Assembly: GCF_051106095.1 (NCBI RefSeq)
Contig: NC_135785.1
Span: 106,192,501 to 106,256,500 of the forward strand
Length of the DNA: 64,000 bases
Source: Pogona vitticeps
Lineage: Eukaryota > Chordata > Lepidosauria > Squamata > Agamidae
Direction: 5' to 3'
Within the stretch, counting starts at the first letter, position 1. Each line of letters begins with the position of its first letter. This document shows positions 22,922-33,949 of the stretch, one piece after another. The notes under the pieces were generated by a model. The model did not search any database, was not told the DNA's origin, and worked only from the letters and a program-made list of their open reading frames with translations. Position numbers and translations under genes: made by a program.

Positions 22922-24113
22922 GACTGGCAAGCTGACTAACCCGGAGGAGGGTCGTCACGAAAGTGCAGAAGCCAGAACAGCTTGCCCTACTGCAGCCTGA
23001 ACCTTTAAGCTGGGCAACCAGGCAGTGGGACGAGATGAAGGGAGACAGAGTGGAGCACGTGGCAGCGTGGTAGACATCCACGACATCCACGTGACAGAGA
23101 AAGGCCATTGAGGATGCTGCTACTCTAGTAGAGTGAGCTCTCACTGATCTTGGAAGAGCAGTCCGTGCCAAACCAAAGGTAAGGCAGATGGTCTGGACCA
23201 TCCAGCTAGACATGGTCTAAGAGAAAGCCGGTGCTCCGAAGGAGAGCCAGCAAAGGTGACAGAGAAACGTTGTGAGGCCCAAAAAGTGGTCGTGCAAGGC
23301 ACACAATATGGCAAAGCACGCTGCACGTCTAGAGTGTGCAGAGCTGTCTCCAGCAGTGAAGATGGTGTGGGGAAGAAACCAGGAAGGAAAACTGGCTGGT
23401 TCAAATGGAAGACAGAAAAATACTGTAGGCAAGGAAAAGACTGGCCGAAGGGGTACTTTGCAGAAAGGAGGGCCAGCTGCTACAGCAGCTAGTCCTCCAG
23501 GCCTGCAAGCTAAAGGTACTGCCAGGAGAAACGCAGCCTTGAGGGTTGCCAAAGAACTAACTGGAGAGACCACTGAAGTATCAGTGGCCCATAGGCAGGA
23601 CGCATATTCTCCAGGCCACGGAGAAATAGCTTGCAGGTAGAATGGGCCAGAGCCAGGCAAACAAGTGAAGGAGAAACCGTCCAGAGATGGTGGCCTAGTA
23701 GGCCAATGTCGTCTTGATGAAAAGGGACAGAACACCTGCCCATATCAGGAGTAGGTCAAGGTGGAAGAAGGTATGCCAAGATGATGGCGCACGTCCATTA
23801 CTGTTGGGGAAGACTCCCAGCCAACAGGTAGGAGAGACTGACACTCGGTTGAACCAACTGCCCGTGTCCTGAAACCATAAGTGAGGGACCATGTTCAGTG
23901 TGATGTATCCTGCAGGTCCCAGGAGCAGGATCAAGAACCAAACTAGCAACACAACCAAGCAAGATGGTTGTGCGCCCATGGCGGGCCCGAACGACCGACC
24001 CTGAAGAGGGGAAGGGTGAAATCTGTGTAGGGGCCCCCATGCCCCTAGGTTAGGGAGGCACCTCCTAAGGAGGTGCAGGCAACACCAGCCCAGGAGCCAA
24101 ACATGGCACACTA

Positions 24114-24360
24114 AGAGCCTTGTGGCGCAGTGGCTAAACCACTGTACGGCAGCCAAAACTGTGCTCACGACCCAGGGCCCAACCCCAGGCAGTGACCCAA
24201 GGCCGACCCAGCCGTCCACCCCTCCGAGGCTGGCAAAATGAGCACCCAGCTCGCCGGGGAGGCAATGTGCAGCCCGCATAACCAACCTGTAAACTGCCCA
24301 GAGTGCCTGAAGCACCATGGGGCAGCACACAAGCAGCACGCTCTGCTATGCTTTTGCTTT
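24114..24360 (+). mobile_element. tRNA-headed SINE inside the DIRS-type element
   Basis: Full-length copy: GAGCCTTGTGGCGCAGTGGC head, a B-box-like CCCAGGGCCCAACCCCAGG, AAGGCCGACCCAGCCGTCC, GGAGGCAATGTGCAGCCCGC, AACTGCCCAGAGTGCCTGAA, GCAGCACGCTCTGC and the TGCTATGCTTTTGCTTT tail. It is the youngest layer of the nest MITE, DIRS-type element, SINE, and is unusually rich in C for the family. Confidence 0.92.
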
Positions 24361-26976
24361 ACTACTAGTTTGATCGAGATGCGAAAGCATCCCTGTCTGG
24401 AGAACCCCATCAAAGACAGAGGCAAAGAAAGATGCAACGGTTGTATACAGCCATTGGATAAATGCGGCGAACATAACACCATTCCGAAGAAGGCGTAACT
24501 AGAGAGTGCCGCCCTGCGTGTTCATACAGGAAACTGCAGTGGTTAAGACTGATGTGACCTGGACCATCTGACTCCAGACCAGGGACTCAGAGGCCCAAAA
24601 GGCCATAGTGAGTGCTAGGAGCTTCAACACAATAATATACAGACTGGTTATCATCAAGGACCAGCAGGCAAGGGCAACGTGGTGGAGTAGGCATGCCCCC
24701 CCACAGCCTAGCGGGCTGGTATCAGCTACTGACTAAAGTAACTGGATCAGGAGATGAAAGGGTCTCCCTAACTGTAGTGGGGGGAAGTGTCCACCAATCC
24801 AGGTGAGCAGTGACTTTTGGAGTCACCTGGAGCAACACGGAACGGTGGTTGCAAGGTACCTGAAAGAGAGAAAGAATTCAGGATTAAAGGGACTGCAGCC
24901 TCAGTCGAGTGAGCTGTCCCACAGCTGCAGTAGGTGCCATCAGTCCAAGGAATCGCTGAACCTGTAGGGCAAGGAACCAAGCGCCTGAAGATAAAGAAGC
25001 ACAACATTCAAACATTGCCACAAGGTTTTTGTCAGGAGAAAATCCTGCTACAAGAAAGCATCCAAAGGCATATTAGTACAATTTACACCATGTGTAAGGT
25101 ACAAAGTCAGCTTCACTATGTTGACCTATAGTCCTCACGTTGACCAAAGGGACAGTGCCCAGGATGTGTGCTCACCAGCCTGTGGTTTGGACTCCAAGAC
25201 CAGGAGTCAGTGAACCAACCAGGGGTAAGCAATGATTTCCCCAACTGAAAACCTGAGAGAGTGGTACAGTCCAACCAGATGCCCGCATGAAAATGAGCAT
25301 CTCACAATAAACAAATCCCTTGGACGTAACTAGTAGATAACAGAGTCCAAGGAAACCAAATTGGAGCTGCGTAGAGTTATAAAGAATTCAGGCTCCAAAA
25401 TCAAGAATGGGCCAGGGCCTCCCATCCTTCTCTCTCTCCCCCCCCCCTTTTTTGGGTGGGAGTTGGGGTGGAAGTGGCTATAACACAGCCTGTGACAGGG
25501 GCATATCGAAGATAGTGGCAAAGCTGGTAGCTATGATAGAAAGTACTGGTAAACAACAGAGAAGTAAAGGGACCACTCACTTTCACAGTCCTACCTGTAA
25601 TTCTGCCGGCCAGGGCACTGCCTGCCCACATGTCTAGGGGTGGCAGCTGGTAACTTTGGGGTTGAGGCTTTAAACGTTCCTAGAACGCCGAAGGCTGATA
25701 GGAACATCCTCAGGCTCTTGTAGTTGTCACAGCGCAAAAGACTGTCGCCTCCTAGAGCCTGAACAGGTTATCAAGAATAGCAACCTTTTCCTAACTAAAA
25801 ACCATACACCAACAAACGGCAGGTCCAAACCCGTCAATCGCTTAGATGCTGTTTTTAAGGTGTATCGAGCAACAGTGCAGTCATAACGCACCTGCAGCAG
25901 TGCCTCCCATTGATGCGGAAGGCCTGAACTATAAGCGTGCACATGAGCTACCTGCAGGGTGGGTAGAACCAAACTCCATAATGTTGTGATAAGCCTCCAT
26001 GGCAGAAGAGTACATGGCTACACGGCAGCCAAAAACAAGTAACAACGCCAACCAGAGAACTCCTCATCTATTAACATTAAAGGAGTGTGACCATCTGCAA
26101 CAACTGAGAGGGGTGTAGGAAGATTGGTTGGAAACTCTTCCACCCCCCAGCGCTTCATGCAAGTCCCAAACCTGAATGGGTTAACAGCAGGTTCGGTCAA
26201 AGCTGCAAACATTATGCTACCAGAGCTGAGTTTGAGGGAGCACTACACCTGTGAAGCGTATGTGGAGGCATAAAGCACTCCATAGCCCATGGCTCAGAAT
26301 GATGCCAGGTAGAGCAGAATGGCGATGGTGGCCGAGATTTCATTGCTCCTATCCCAAACAAAAGGGACTGGTTGCACACAGACTTACCTGACAGCGGCAG
26401 GGTTCTCAGGTGGATCCTTGTGAGTCCTTTCCTTATGAGCCTATGCGGGCACTGGCAGCTGAGACGGGGCCGCAGGCTACTTTGTGAGCCAGCCCATTGA
26501 TAAAGAGGGCTGTTTTGTGCCAAATTAACAGCCACCAGCAGGTACTACCCCAGGCAGAAATATCACCAACTAGCAGGGCTAGTGTTGAGAGTTGCAGCCC
26601 CCCCCCTTTCAGAGGCAAACTAGGGCTGTCAAATGCTGCCAGAAAGCTTTTGCCTCGGCACCTGGTTTTATAAGAAGCCCTCTGATAAATCAGGTCCAAT
26701 ATACCAAACACCCAAGGGCGTTACCCCAGAGAGGCAAAGCACTGACATGCAGGGCTAGCCACAGGAGCTGAAGGGGCCCATTGCATCCCCAAAGGGAAAC
26801 TCAAGACGTACCATATATCGCTGGCACATCTACAGCCTCGGTGTGCAGCTCCCTCCAGAAGTCGCAGCTACATGAGCAGGTGCACGAAGGAGGGTTGGTG
26901 TGCGGCACTCACACACAGAGGCACTTCCCATGTCAGGAGGTATCACTGACAGTCAGGGAAGGTGACCAGGGCAACA

Positions 26977-27284
26977 GGAGGCCCTTCTTCTCCTAGGGAC
27001 TGGGCATACAGAGCCCATACTCCTGTGCAGCAAGAGGCCCTTCTCCTAGGGACAGGGCGTACAGAGCCGTAACTCCTGCGCAGTCAAACAGCTGTAAGCG
27101 CAAGCCCCTTGAACCAAGAGGGCTGTTGCGCGGCAGCCTCCGAAGAGGCTGTAGCCCACTGAAGTGGGGGGCAAGAGCTAGGAGGCCTTCCTTTCAAGGA
27201 TCTCCACTCAATGCAACAGCTGTAAGAACGAGCCCCTTGAACCAAGAGGGCTGTTCTGTGCCAAACTCCGGAGAGGTTGTAGCT
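26977..27284. repeat. Tandem-like internal repeats of the DIRS-type element
   Basis: A unit of about 57 bp (AGGCCCTTCTCCTAGGGAC...CTCCTGTGCAG) occurs twice at 26977-27084. A unit of about 70 bp (CAGCTGTAAG, then CCCCTTGAACCAAGAGGGCT) occurs at 27087-27155 and again at 27215-27284. A weaker related piece is at 26495-26520. Repetition, not coding, is what structures this part. Confidence 0.75.
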
Positions 27285-27599
27285 CAGGCAAGCTGAGAAG
27301 CTGTCCTCTTCTATCCTGCTAAGAGAGAAAATTGCAAACAAACAAAAACAAACCTGTTGCTTCCCAGCCTGGGAGCAGTTATAAAGAAGGTAAAAGAGAT
27401 GTTATTTCTTTAAGAGAAAAGCCCTGAGGGCTGAAACGCTGGCTTTGTAAAGCCTCAACAAAGAACAACTAATACCAGCTAGTATTGTATCTCCCAGGCA
27501 AAAGAAACAACTTGTTACAGGTAAATAACAAGGGGAGGTGAAGGGAAAGAAAAAGGCAAGAAAAAGATTTGTGTCTACTTGCGAAGTTCCAACGAAGCT

Positions 27600-27778
27600 G
27601 CTGCTACAGTGGCGGCCAGAAAAAGAACTGAAGCACTGGGCTGGAGGTGGAGTTATATAGCCAGGTGTAGGGGAGGTCCCAGCACTAAGTGCTTAAAGCT
27701 GTGGAAGTTACTGAAGACTGCTCTGCTCAGCCACAGATTAACCCATTAGTGTGTATTCACAGAGGACACGAAGGAGAA
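27600..27778 (-). repeat. DIRS-type element, left inverted terminal repeat
   Basis: Minus strand reads TTCTCCTTCGTGTCCTCTGT, then the shared ITR text TAATGGGTTAATCTGTGGC, then a part found only at this end containing CTATATAAC, then CCAGCCCAGTGCTTCAGTTC. Confidence 0.85.
27654..27660 (-). promoter_or_regulatory. TATA-like box in the left ITR
   Basis: GGCTATATAACTCC on the minus strand lies in the ITR that marks the 5' end of the element, directed into its body. The opposite ITR does not carry it. This placement fits the ITR-borne promoter of DIRS elements but no start site can be proven. Confidence 0.4.
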
Positions 27779-27896
27779 CCAATCATCGTGAAACAAAAAA
27801 AACCCCATTTAAACCATCGTTTTGCGATTGCAAAAACTTCAATGTTAAGCGGATTCATCGTTATATGGGGTAATCGTCCAGCGGGGCATGACTGTA

Positions 27897-28380
27897 CTTC
27901 AACCAGTATTCAGTTACACCTAGCACTGCTCCCATCCACATGACAACAGCAGCAGGGGCAGCATAAATGAATTTCCCAAATACTGGAAAGTTTTAAAGTG
28001 GTTTACCAGTCTCTCCTTTTAGTGGCTTTCCGGGGGTGTGCAGATTGCCCCAAACTGCACAGATGACACGGCATATAACCCACATCAGCCACACATACTT
28101 CACGAGATCTTGGCCTTTCCTGAGAAGCACCTTGAAAATTTGAAGCCCTAGCCCCAGAAACTCAAAGGCATTATGCCATGCAGAAATTTACTGTGATGAC
28201 TCTTTGTTGGACAAGACAGAGACATTCCAATCAACACCACTAGATTGGGAATTTGAAATCTATACTCCTGTCCGCAGCCTCCATTTTGAAAATTGTTTTC
28301 AATAGGGAACCTGGTACATACATCTGGCCATGATTTTTGGAATGTTACTTTTTTTCCCCTCCACTACCAATCACCTTTGT
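27897..28380. other. Stretch without recognised gene
   Basis: Nothing supported; mixed composition with no readable domain. Confidence 0.5.
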
Positions 28381-28384
28381 GGTG

Positions 28385-28445
28385 TTCAACCTGAAGAAGA
28401 CCTGCACACGGCTGAAAGCTTGCTTATATGCGTGATAAATTTTTT
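28385..28445 (+). mobile_element. Possible Penelope-like tail fragment
   Basis: CAACCTGAAGAAGACCTGCA, GGCTGAAAGCTTGCTTATAT and TGATAAATTTTTTTTAGTGG recall the CTGAAGAAG...GAAAGCTTGC...AATAAATT...TTAGT tail found at the end of many reptilian Penelope-like copies. Short and diverged, so the call is tentative. Confidence 0.4.
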
Positions 28446-28738
28446 TTAGTGGTTTGATAAAAGCATCACTCACCCTTGCCCTTAAGAAACAAATTGGAAA
28501 TGTGCTGGTGGTACTCCCCCTCCTATAATTCACTCCTCCATAGATGGATGATTTTCTGCTGCTTTGGAGGGGGGGCAACGGGACAACTTTGATTAATGCT
28601 TGGAGAGTGGCTATAGTTAGGTGGGCATTTCAGAAAGTGTTGCCAGGCTGGGAGTCTGTAGAAAGCCTTCTGTAGTTATGAAATGAGGTCAAGTGGAGTT
28701 AACCTTCCCTTCCCCCAAAAAATGTTCAGCCATTTTTA

Positions 28739-28783
28739 AAGTTAACATAAGCAGCAAACAGTATATCCCTGCAACGTGACTGA
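28739..28783. repeat. 45-bp exact direct repeat, left copy
   Basis: AAGTTAACATAAGCAGCAAA through GCAACGTGACTGA is identical to 30087-30131. The pair brackets 1303 bp that ends in a Penelope-like terminus. Confidence 0.95.
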
Positions 28784-28967
28784 AGGTCCTCAATCCCATA
28801 TTATTGGGGAAGGACATTCTCCTCTACTTTTCCTGAGAAACAAAAAAAAAAAAAAAACCCTCACTGAAATGTTCAGCACAGCAGTAAAGATGCACAAATA
28901 TTTTCCTGGTAGTTTAGTTGGGGGTTCAGTTCCTCACTTTTCCTCCTGTGAGTACAGCCAGCCAGTG

Positions 28968-29102
28968 TAGCCTTGGGCAAGCTGCACAGTTGCAGGGTGC
29001 TGCCACAAGGAATGGTAACCACATCTGTGTATTCTCTACCTAGAAGACCTGGGAAAGGGTTTCCACAAGTCGGAATTGACTTAACGACACATGATTATTA
29101 AT
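28968..29102 (+). mobile_element. Sauria SINE, 5'-truncated
   Basis: GCCTTGGGCAAGCTGCACAG, AGGAATGGTAACCACATC, GTATTCTCTACCTAGAAGAC and the BovB-like 3' end CACAAGTCGGAATTGACTTA followed by ACGACACATGATTATTA. Sauria SINEs combine a tRNA-derived head with a tail copied from BovB, which mobilises them; only the body and tail remain. Confidence 0.9.
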
Positions 29103-29164
29103 ATACACTTTAAAAAAAAGATTTCCAGCATAATAAATACTAAATAAATAAAATATTTTTCTGC

Positions 29165-29225
29165 GATTAAAGAAAACAAGCAAGAGTATCTTATAGACCA
29201 TAAAAAGCACTTTACGATTTATTCT
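29165..29225 (-). mobile_element. Possible Penelope-like tail fragment
   Basis: AAGCAAGAGTATCTTATAGA, then TTTATTCTATCAC, resembles the complement of the common tail in which TTTGTTAGTCTTTAAGGTGC precedes the terminal A/T stretch. Tentative. Confidence 0.35.
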
Positions 29226-29426
29226 ATCACCAAAAATTGAAGAGTTTTTTTTAATGTGAACATTAGCCCATAAATATGAGTTTAGGTATAATGGCAGTTT
29301 AATATATGGAAATAAGGGTCAATTTGAATAAATCTCTTCAGACAATTTATTAGCCCATCACATAAGAAGATCTTTATTGGTTCAGATGAAAAGCTTATCA
29401 AATTGAGGATAGCAAAATACTTGAGA

Positions 29427-29521
29427 GGACTTTGATTTTTTGGCCAAAACCCCCAGAATTCTGGCTGGGGGAATTCGTGCAGAGTTCTGGGCGTTGTAGT
29501 CCAAAAAAATAAGAAAGTCCC
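29427..29521. mobile_element. Palindromic MITE (hAT-like)
   Basis: The arms GGACTTTGATTTTTTGGCC and the complement of GTTGTAGTCCAAAAAAATAAGAAAGTCC face each other around CCCAGAATTCTGGCTGGGGG. The GGGAGTTGTAGTCCAAAA motif is widespread in reptile palindromic MITEs. Related short palindrome at 60464-60600. Confidence 0.6.
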
Positions 29522-29977
29522 ATGCCTGGCTACTATACAAGAGCCAACTGCTTCTGATCCTGACTGAAAATCCACTGAAAATTGTACTCATCCTGAATGC
29601 ACCTAATGTCTATGTAGGCTGTCCAGATCACATAGAATACATAAAGGCATGTTTACACATAGCTGACTTATGAACATAGCAGAGGGATGATCCCTAAAAT
29701 TTTGGGGCTAATTGTTCCCCACTTGGTCCATAAATCATCACCGGTCAAGACCTACTACGAACCACCATGAAACCTCCTTAATTCCCTACCTTTTTTAGAT
29801 TTCTAATCTTAAAAATCAACATTGTATCACCCATCAATTTGCTATGGAAAGCCCAGACTTTGAGCATCCTTTATGGCCTACCTGATCCTGGACATATCAC
29901 TCTGCCAATCCTTTTCCTGCCCTCCCATTTCCAGTGGACTCTATCCAGAAAAGAAAGAGTGGGTACTTCTTCCATTC

Positions 29978-30086
29978 TGGTTGTTGTGGGTTTTTCGGGC
30001 TCTTTGGCCGTGTTCTGGAGGTTGTTCTTCCTAACGTTTCCCCATTCTCTGTGGCCAGGATCTTCAGAGGACAGCACTCTGTGCTG
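29978..30086 (-). mobile_element. Penelope-like element 3' end fragment
   Basis: Minus-strand copy of the terminal motif: the plus strand reads GGTTGTTGTGGGTTTTTCGG, GCTCTTTGGCCGTGTTCTGG, TTCTTCCTAACGTTTCCCCA and CCAGGATCTTCAGAGGACAG. Ends exactly at the right copy of the 45-bp repeat. Confidence 0.85.
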
Positions 30087-30131
30087 AAGTTAACATAAGC
30101 AGCAAACAGTATATCCCTGCAACGTGACTGA
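30087..30131. repeat. 45-bp exact direct repeat, right copy
   Basis: Identical to 28739-28783. The last part (ATATCCCTGCAACGTG) is repeated once more immediately downstream to about 30147, a local tandem step. Confidence 0.95.
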
Positions 30132-30147
30132 TATCCCTGCAACGTGT

Positions 30148-32767
30148 CCTTCATTATGTAATAATCGTATTGTAATATACTATAGGAAAAAAAAATTAAA
30201 GAAGTAACCAGCAATTTGATACCCATTATTTCTAAGTTCCCCACATGTCTCACCACAGTTCTGTACTGTAAACCATTGGAAGCCAAAGAAAATGTACGAT
30301 GCCGTTTGTGTGGCAACATCACTTTTCACCCCCGACTTTTTCTGTTCCTTGGGCTCAGCATTCACCATTAACCAAATGAATATTTGCCTACTTTCCCAAG
30401 AAAACTCAGCTTCTGGAAAAGCTTTAGTCCCATGTCTGTGCTGAGTACCTTACAAGGGCACTCTGCTATTTAAACAGCTGGTAAGAGGAGTATTAGCAAC
30501 ACAGGTGTCTTGATGAGGTGTAGCTGTAGCCAAACTGATTTAAGGTTAGGTTATCTATAATTGTAATCAAAACTGCTGGGACCGAGGATAAGGCAGAAAA
30601 TTATCTTGGATGACTTCATGATGTCTTCTGAATGAATACATTGCAGACTGAGTATCTATCTCCTTTGATTAGCTATATAATATAACCTTATATGAAGAAG
30701 ATCTAACCCTCTAACCAGGTTCATGCCATTTTCTTATTAATTCCTGCTCCATTATCTACATTACAAAATGTATTAATCATGTTTTGCCAATCTTTCAACT
30801 CTTCTTCTGATATTTTTATTAGTAATGTCCTAAAAAAATAATCTTAGGTAAAATATTCATTTTGCATGTTGCCATTCTGTCAAACCACGATAATGCAACG
30901 CACACATTAAAATAGTCTCCTGAATATTACAGCCCAAATGCATTTATCAGAGCCAAGATTGGGCAACTTGTATAAATCTAATTTTGAAAGGAAATTTTAG
31001 GCTTTCATTTATGCATTATTATTATTATTAATAACAACTTAATAAGTTAGATAGTCTCAGTTTCAAATGATAAGAGCAACTAACAGCAAAATTCCCATTT
31101 TCTAATGTTTAATTAACTAAATATTAAACCTAAAATTCTAAACGCTAGTTAAGAAAACAACCTATATTTGTACATTAGTAATTACTTGACTTCTGGAAAC
31201 GTATTTTACATTGTTTATTAACCTGAATGTTCCTTTTGTTTAATCTGTTCTTTCCCCTTCTCTTCTATGAGACTTGTTTCTTTTTAAAAAAATATTTGGT
31301 GGTTGTGGGAACAGAGGCTCACAAGGACTGGAGGTACCAGATCATATTTGAAGGTTGATATTTTTTTCCTCTCTTCCTCTATGTGCCACATTTCCTATCA
31401 TCCCACAGGGCTATTGATACAGATAATGGGGTTTTCCAGTTTCTTTTATTCATGGAACAGAAAGGCTGATTTTGTACAAGTTAGATGGTCAGAAGTTGCA
31501 TGGTCACACAAATGTGAGGCTTATGTCTGAGGAAGGTGAGGCTTATGTCTAAGATGTGAGGCTTATGACTGTCACAACATTTTTATCTTCTTTATTTTAC
31601 TTTTTATTTTTATTTTATTTTTTTCCTGATATGCTGGCACAGACTAAAATGGCTCTCTCTTCTGAAAATGCTTTTTCAAGAAGTCACTCCCGGGCATATT
31701 GTCAGAACGGAGAGAATAATTATAGAAAGATGCAGCATTTAGTAAATGTATCCATGGACATTGTGTGGAAAGAAAGAAAATATATATATATTCTTTTCTT
31801 ATACAGTATGTTAAATGTGAAGCCTCTAAAATGCATCATCATAGCACCACAGCATCATTCATAACAAAAAAAATATTTTCCCCATCAGTGAGAATGAATA
31901 TTAGATCCAATAGAAAAGCAATTTGAAGTGAATTCCCTACTCTGCAAAGTTTATATTCCGTGCAAAAGATTTAACGTCTGTCTGCAGGTGTAACAATTAA
32001 ATCCTAAGAACAAAACAAAACCCTTAAAGGAAAGGCAGGGAGTTTGGTTAATCTGCCTTCTATACCAAGATATATAATGGACATTTTATTCAATACTCTG
32101 AGGTAAAAAAAATGGATTCCTCCCCCACCAGACTTTTTATTAAAATACATATTTTATTCAGGACATAGAGTGAAAGAAACTATGAAATATAATGGGAGCA
32201 ATGGTTCATCTGAATTTAAAGCTCTGTTTCTGAGAATAATTATTGGGAGGAATAGCATGCTTTTTTAAAAAAGCAGTTAACAAAACTGCAGCTGATTGGA
32301 TTGCAAACAAGCTGCACTTGTAGCACAGAGGGGGCCATTGTGGATGTTCTGTGTGCCTGCACCCAGTCTGTGAAAAACTCAGTGGAAAGGAGTGCATTCA
32401 TCAGGGAGGAATATACATAAAATATATCTTCTGTTTTGGCTTTGGTCTGCATTTCTAAAGAAAGAACAAAGATGAAGTGACAAAACACTGTAGCAATAAT
32501 ACATGAAGGAATACATTTCCACTCCACAGAAGCAGAATGAGTGAGTAACTGGGGTGGAACAAGAGAAATGGTACAGTACGAATGATCCGGCCTCCATTTT
32601 CTCATTGAGTGCACTTTTTAAAGAAGGAAAGCATTCAAATATTTGTTGGTCATTTGTATTCAGCCAGCATGGTTCCCTAAAAATATGTATTCTGGTCAGC
32701 ATGACTTGAAACCCCCCCCCCCAATCTAGGTCTCAAGAAAGCTCCCACTTCTATTGCTTTGCTGAGA
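30148..32767. other. Long AT-rich stretch without recognised gene or element
   Basis: Frames are short and domain-free. Short direct repeats GATGTGAGGCTTATG occur near 31515-31566. Nothing else supported. Confidence 0.55.
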
Positions 32768-32775
32768 GTCTAGGG

Positions 32776-33126
32776 CAGTGATGGCGAACCTATGGAACGT
32801 GTGCCACAGCTGGCACTCAGAGCCCTCTCTGCAGGCACGCGAGCCATAACTCACCGGATCGGTAACCCCGGCAGCCAAACCCGAGGAGGTGGCTGCAGCC
32901 GCAGTGCTAGCGCCGTGAAAGGTGGTGAGCCAGGATCCAGAGCAGCTGGTGTTGGCGGGGGTTGGGCACGATTGGAGGCATATCCGGAGTGGGGGCTGGA
33001 AGCACCTCTGTGCCTGGGATTCCGCCTTCTGCCGCCACTTCCGCTTCCACTGCCGCCCACTGCCCACTGGGTTCTGTTTTGTTTTCCAGTTCAGGCACTC
33101 AAGCTCAAAAAGGTTAGCCATCACTA
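32776..33126. mobile_element. hAT MITE with intact 8-bp target duplication
   Basis: Ends CAGTGATGGCGAACCT and AAAAGGTTAGCCATCACTA are inverted repeats, flanked on both sides by the identical octamer GTCTAGGG (32768-32775 and 33127-33134). An 8-bp duplication with CAGTG ends is diagnostic of hAT transposons. The interior is a GC-rich, coding-free block in AT-rich surroundings; the open frames over it are by-products of its composition. Confidence 0.92.
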
Positions 33127-33134
33127 GTCTAGGG

Positions 33135-33797
33135 TACCTCACTAGTTATACTTCATGGTTATAGGCAGGGTTCTTGTGTTTATTTTGTTGAATTGCAAGG
33201 AATGCTGGCCTCCCATATGCCTGTCTTCGTTATGGACTAAAATTAGAGCTCTGATGAATCTTCTTTGGAAGGGATCAATTTCTTTTCCCATTTCCATACC
33301 TTCCAACAACTTGTTCTGCAATTAGACACCTCCTGTGCTGTGGTTTCTCAGAAGCTTTCCCCTTGCTCTCCTACATGCAGAGTGTTTTATGGAAATGTTT
33401 AGATTTGCCTGTTTGTTTTGACAAGGTATTGAGGAAATTTATCGAGTGGGATTCAAAGTCACACAGTTGATCAGCTCAAGAATGCAACACCTTGGGCATT
33501 AAGGAAGTGGTATAAAGTGTGGGTTCTGCAGTCACAGACAAAATCAAAGCCAAATCCCCTGATTTCGAAAGCCACAAGTGGCAGGATAGGTATGAACTAT
33601 TTATTGGAGGCAAAATTACTGCGGATATTAAAATGTAAGTAAGCTATTGTAACAAGAAAAGCAAAAAAGGAAAAACACATTTAAGTATATTAATAATTGC
33701 TATTTGTACCAAGTTTCTTAGATTTTGAATATCTTTCTATTTGAGGATACTTGGTGTTCAAGAAGGCAGGTATGTGATGTCTAAATTATTAAGGAAT
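33135..33797. other. Stretch without recognised gene
   Basis: Nothing supported beyond chance frames. Confidence 0.5.
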
Positions 33798-33945
33798 TGT
33801 TGTTACGTGTTGTCAAGTTGGAATTGACCCTAGTGACCCTAATAGGGCTTTCAAGGTAAGTAAGATATTTAAGGAGTAGTTTTATCAGTAACCCACCCTC
33901 ATTGAGTTTCCATGTTGATAGCATTCCCACCATCTACCAGGGAGG
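33798..33945 (-). mobile_element. Sauria-type SINE, diverged
   Basis: Plus strand TTGTTGTTACGTGTTGTCAA, GTTGGAATTGACCCTAGTGA and AGGGCTTTCAAGG are the complement of the BovB-like tail and adjoining body of a Sauria-type SINE; the rest is weakly recognisable. Confidence 0.6.
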
Positions 33946-33949
33946 GTAT

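Larger units (their letters stand above)
22609..27778 (-). mobile_element. Large non-autonomous DIRS-type retroelement (fossil)
   Basis: About 5.17 kb inserted into a MITE. Its ends form inverted terminal repeats: 80 shared bp starting at CCTCTGTGAAT differ at two positions. Just inside the left end lies a 94-bp region (22828-22921) made of the complement of the left terminus followed by the complement of the right terminus. In DIRS elements this internal complementary region matches the junction of the circularised ends and sits near the right terminus, so the element reads on the minus strand. No target duplication is seen beyond about 2 bp, as expected for recombinase-mediated insertion. 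I recognise no gag, RT or recombinase in its interior, so it is probably non-autonomous. ITR likeness suggests a relatively recent insertion. Confidence 0.72.
22327..27894 (+). mobile_element. Tigger/pogo-like MITE (family A), copy 2, split by a 5.2-kb insertion
   Basis: The left part is 22327-22608 (CAGTGGTGCCTCGC...CCCGAAGCAGGAA) and the right part 27779-27894 (CCAATCATCGTG...GGGGCATGACTG), with TA on both outer sides. Joined, the parts correspond to a 398-bp MITE collinear with the uninterrupted copy at 53606-54019. The interruption is the DIRS-type element. The MITE therefore predates that insertion. Confidence 0.9.

Noticed and set aside
23695-24339. 214-codon minus-strand frame inside the DIRS-type element
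   Set aside because: It overlaps the inserted SINE, has a Cys/Trp-biased composition and no RT, recombinase or gag motif.
32792-33127. 111-codon Gly/Arg/Pro-rich frame
   Set aside because: Lies wholly within a hAT MITE delimited by an 8-bp target duplication.
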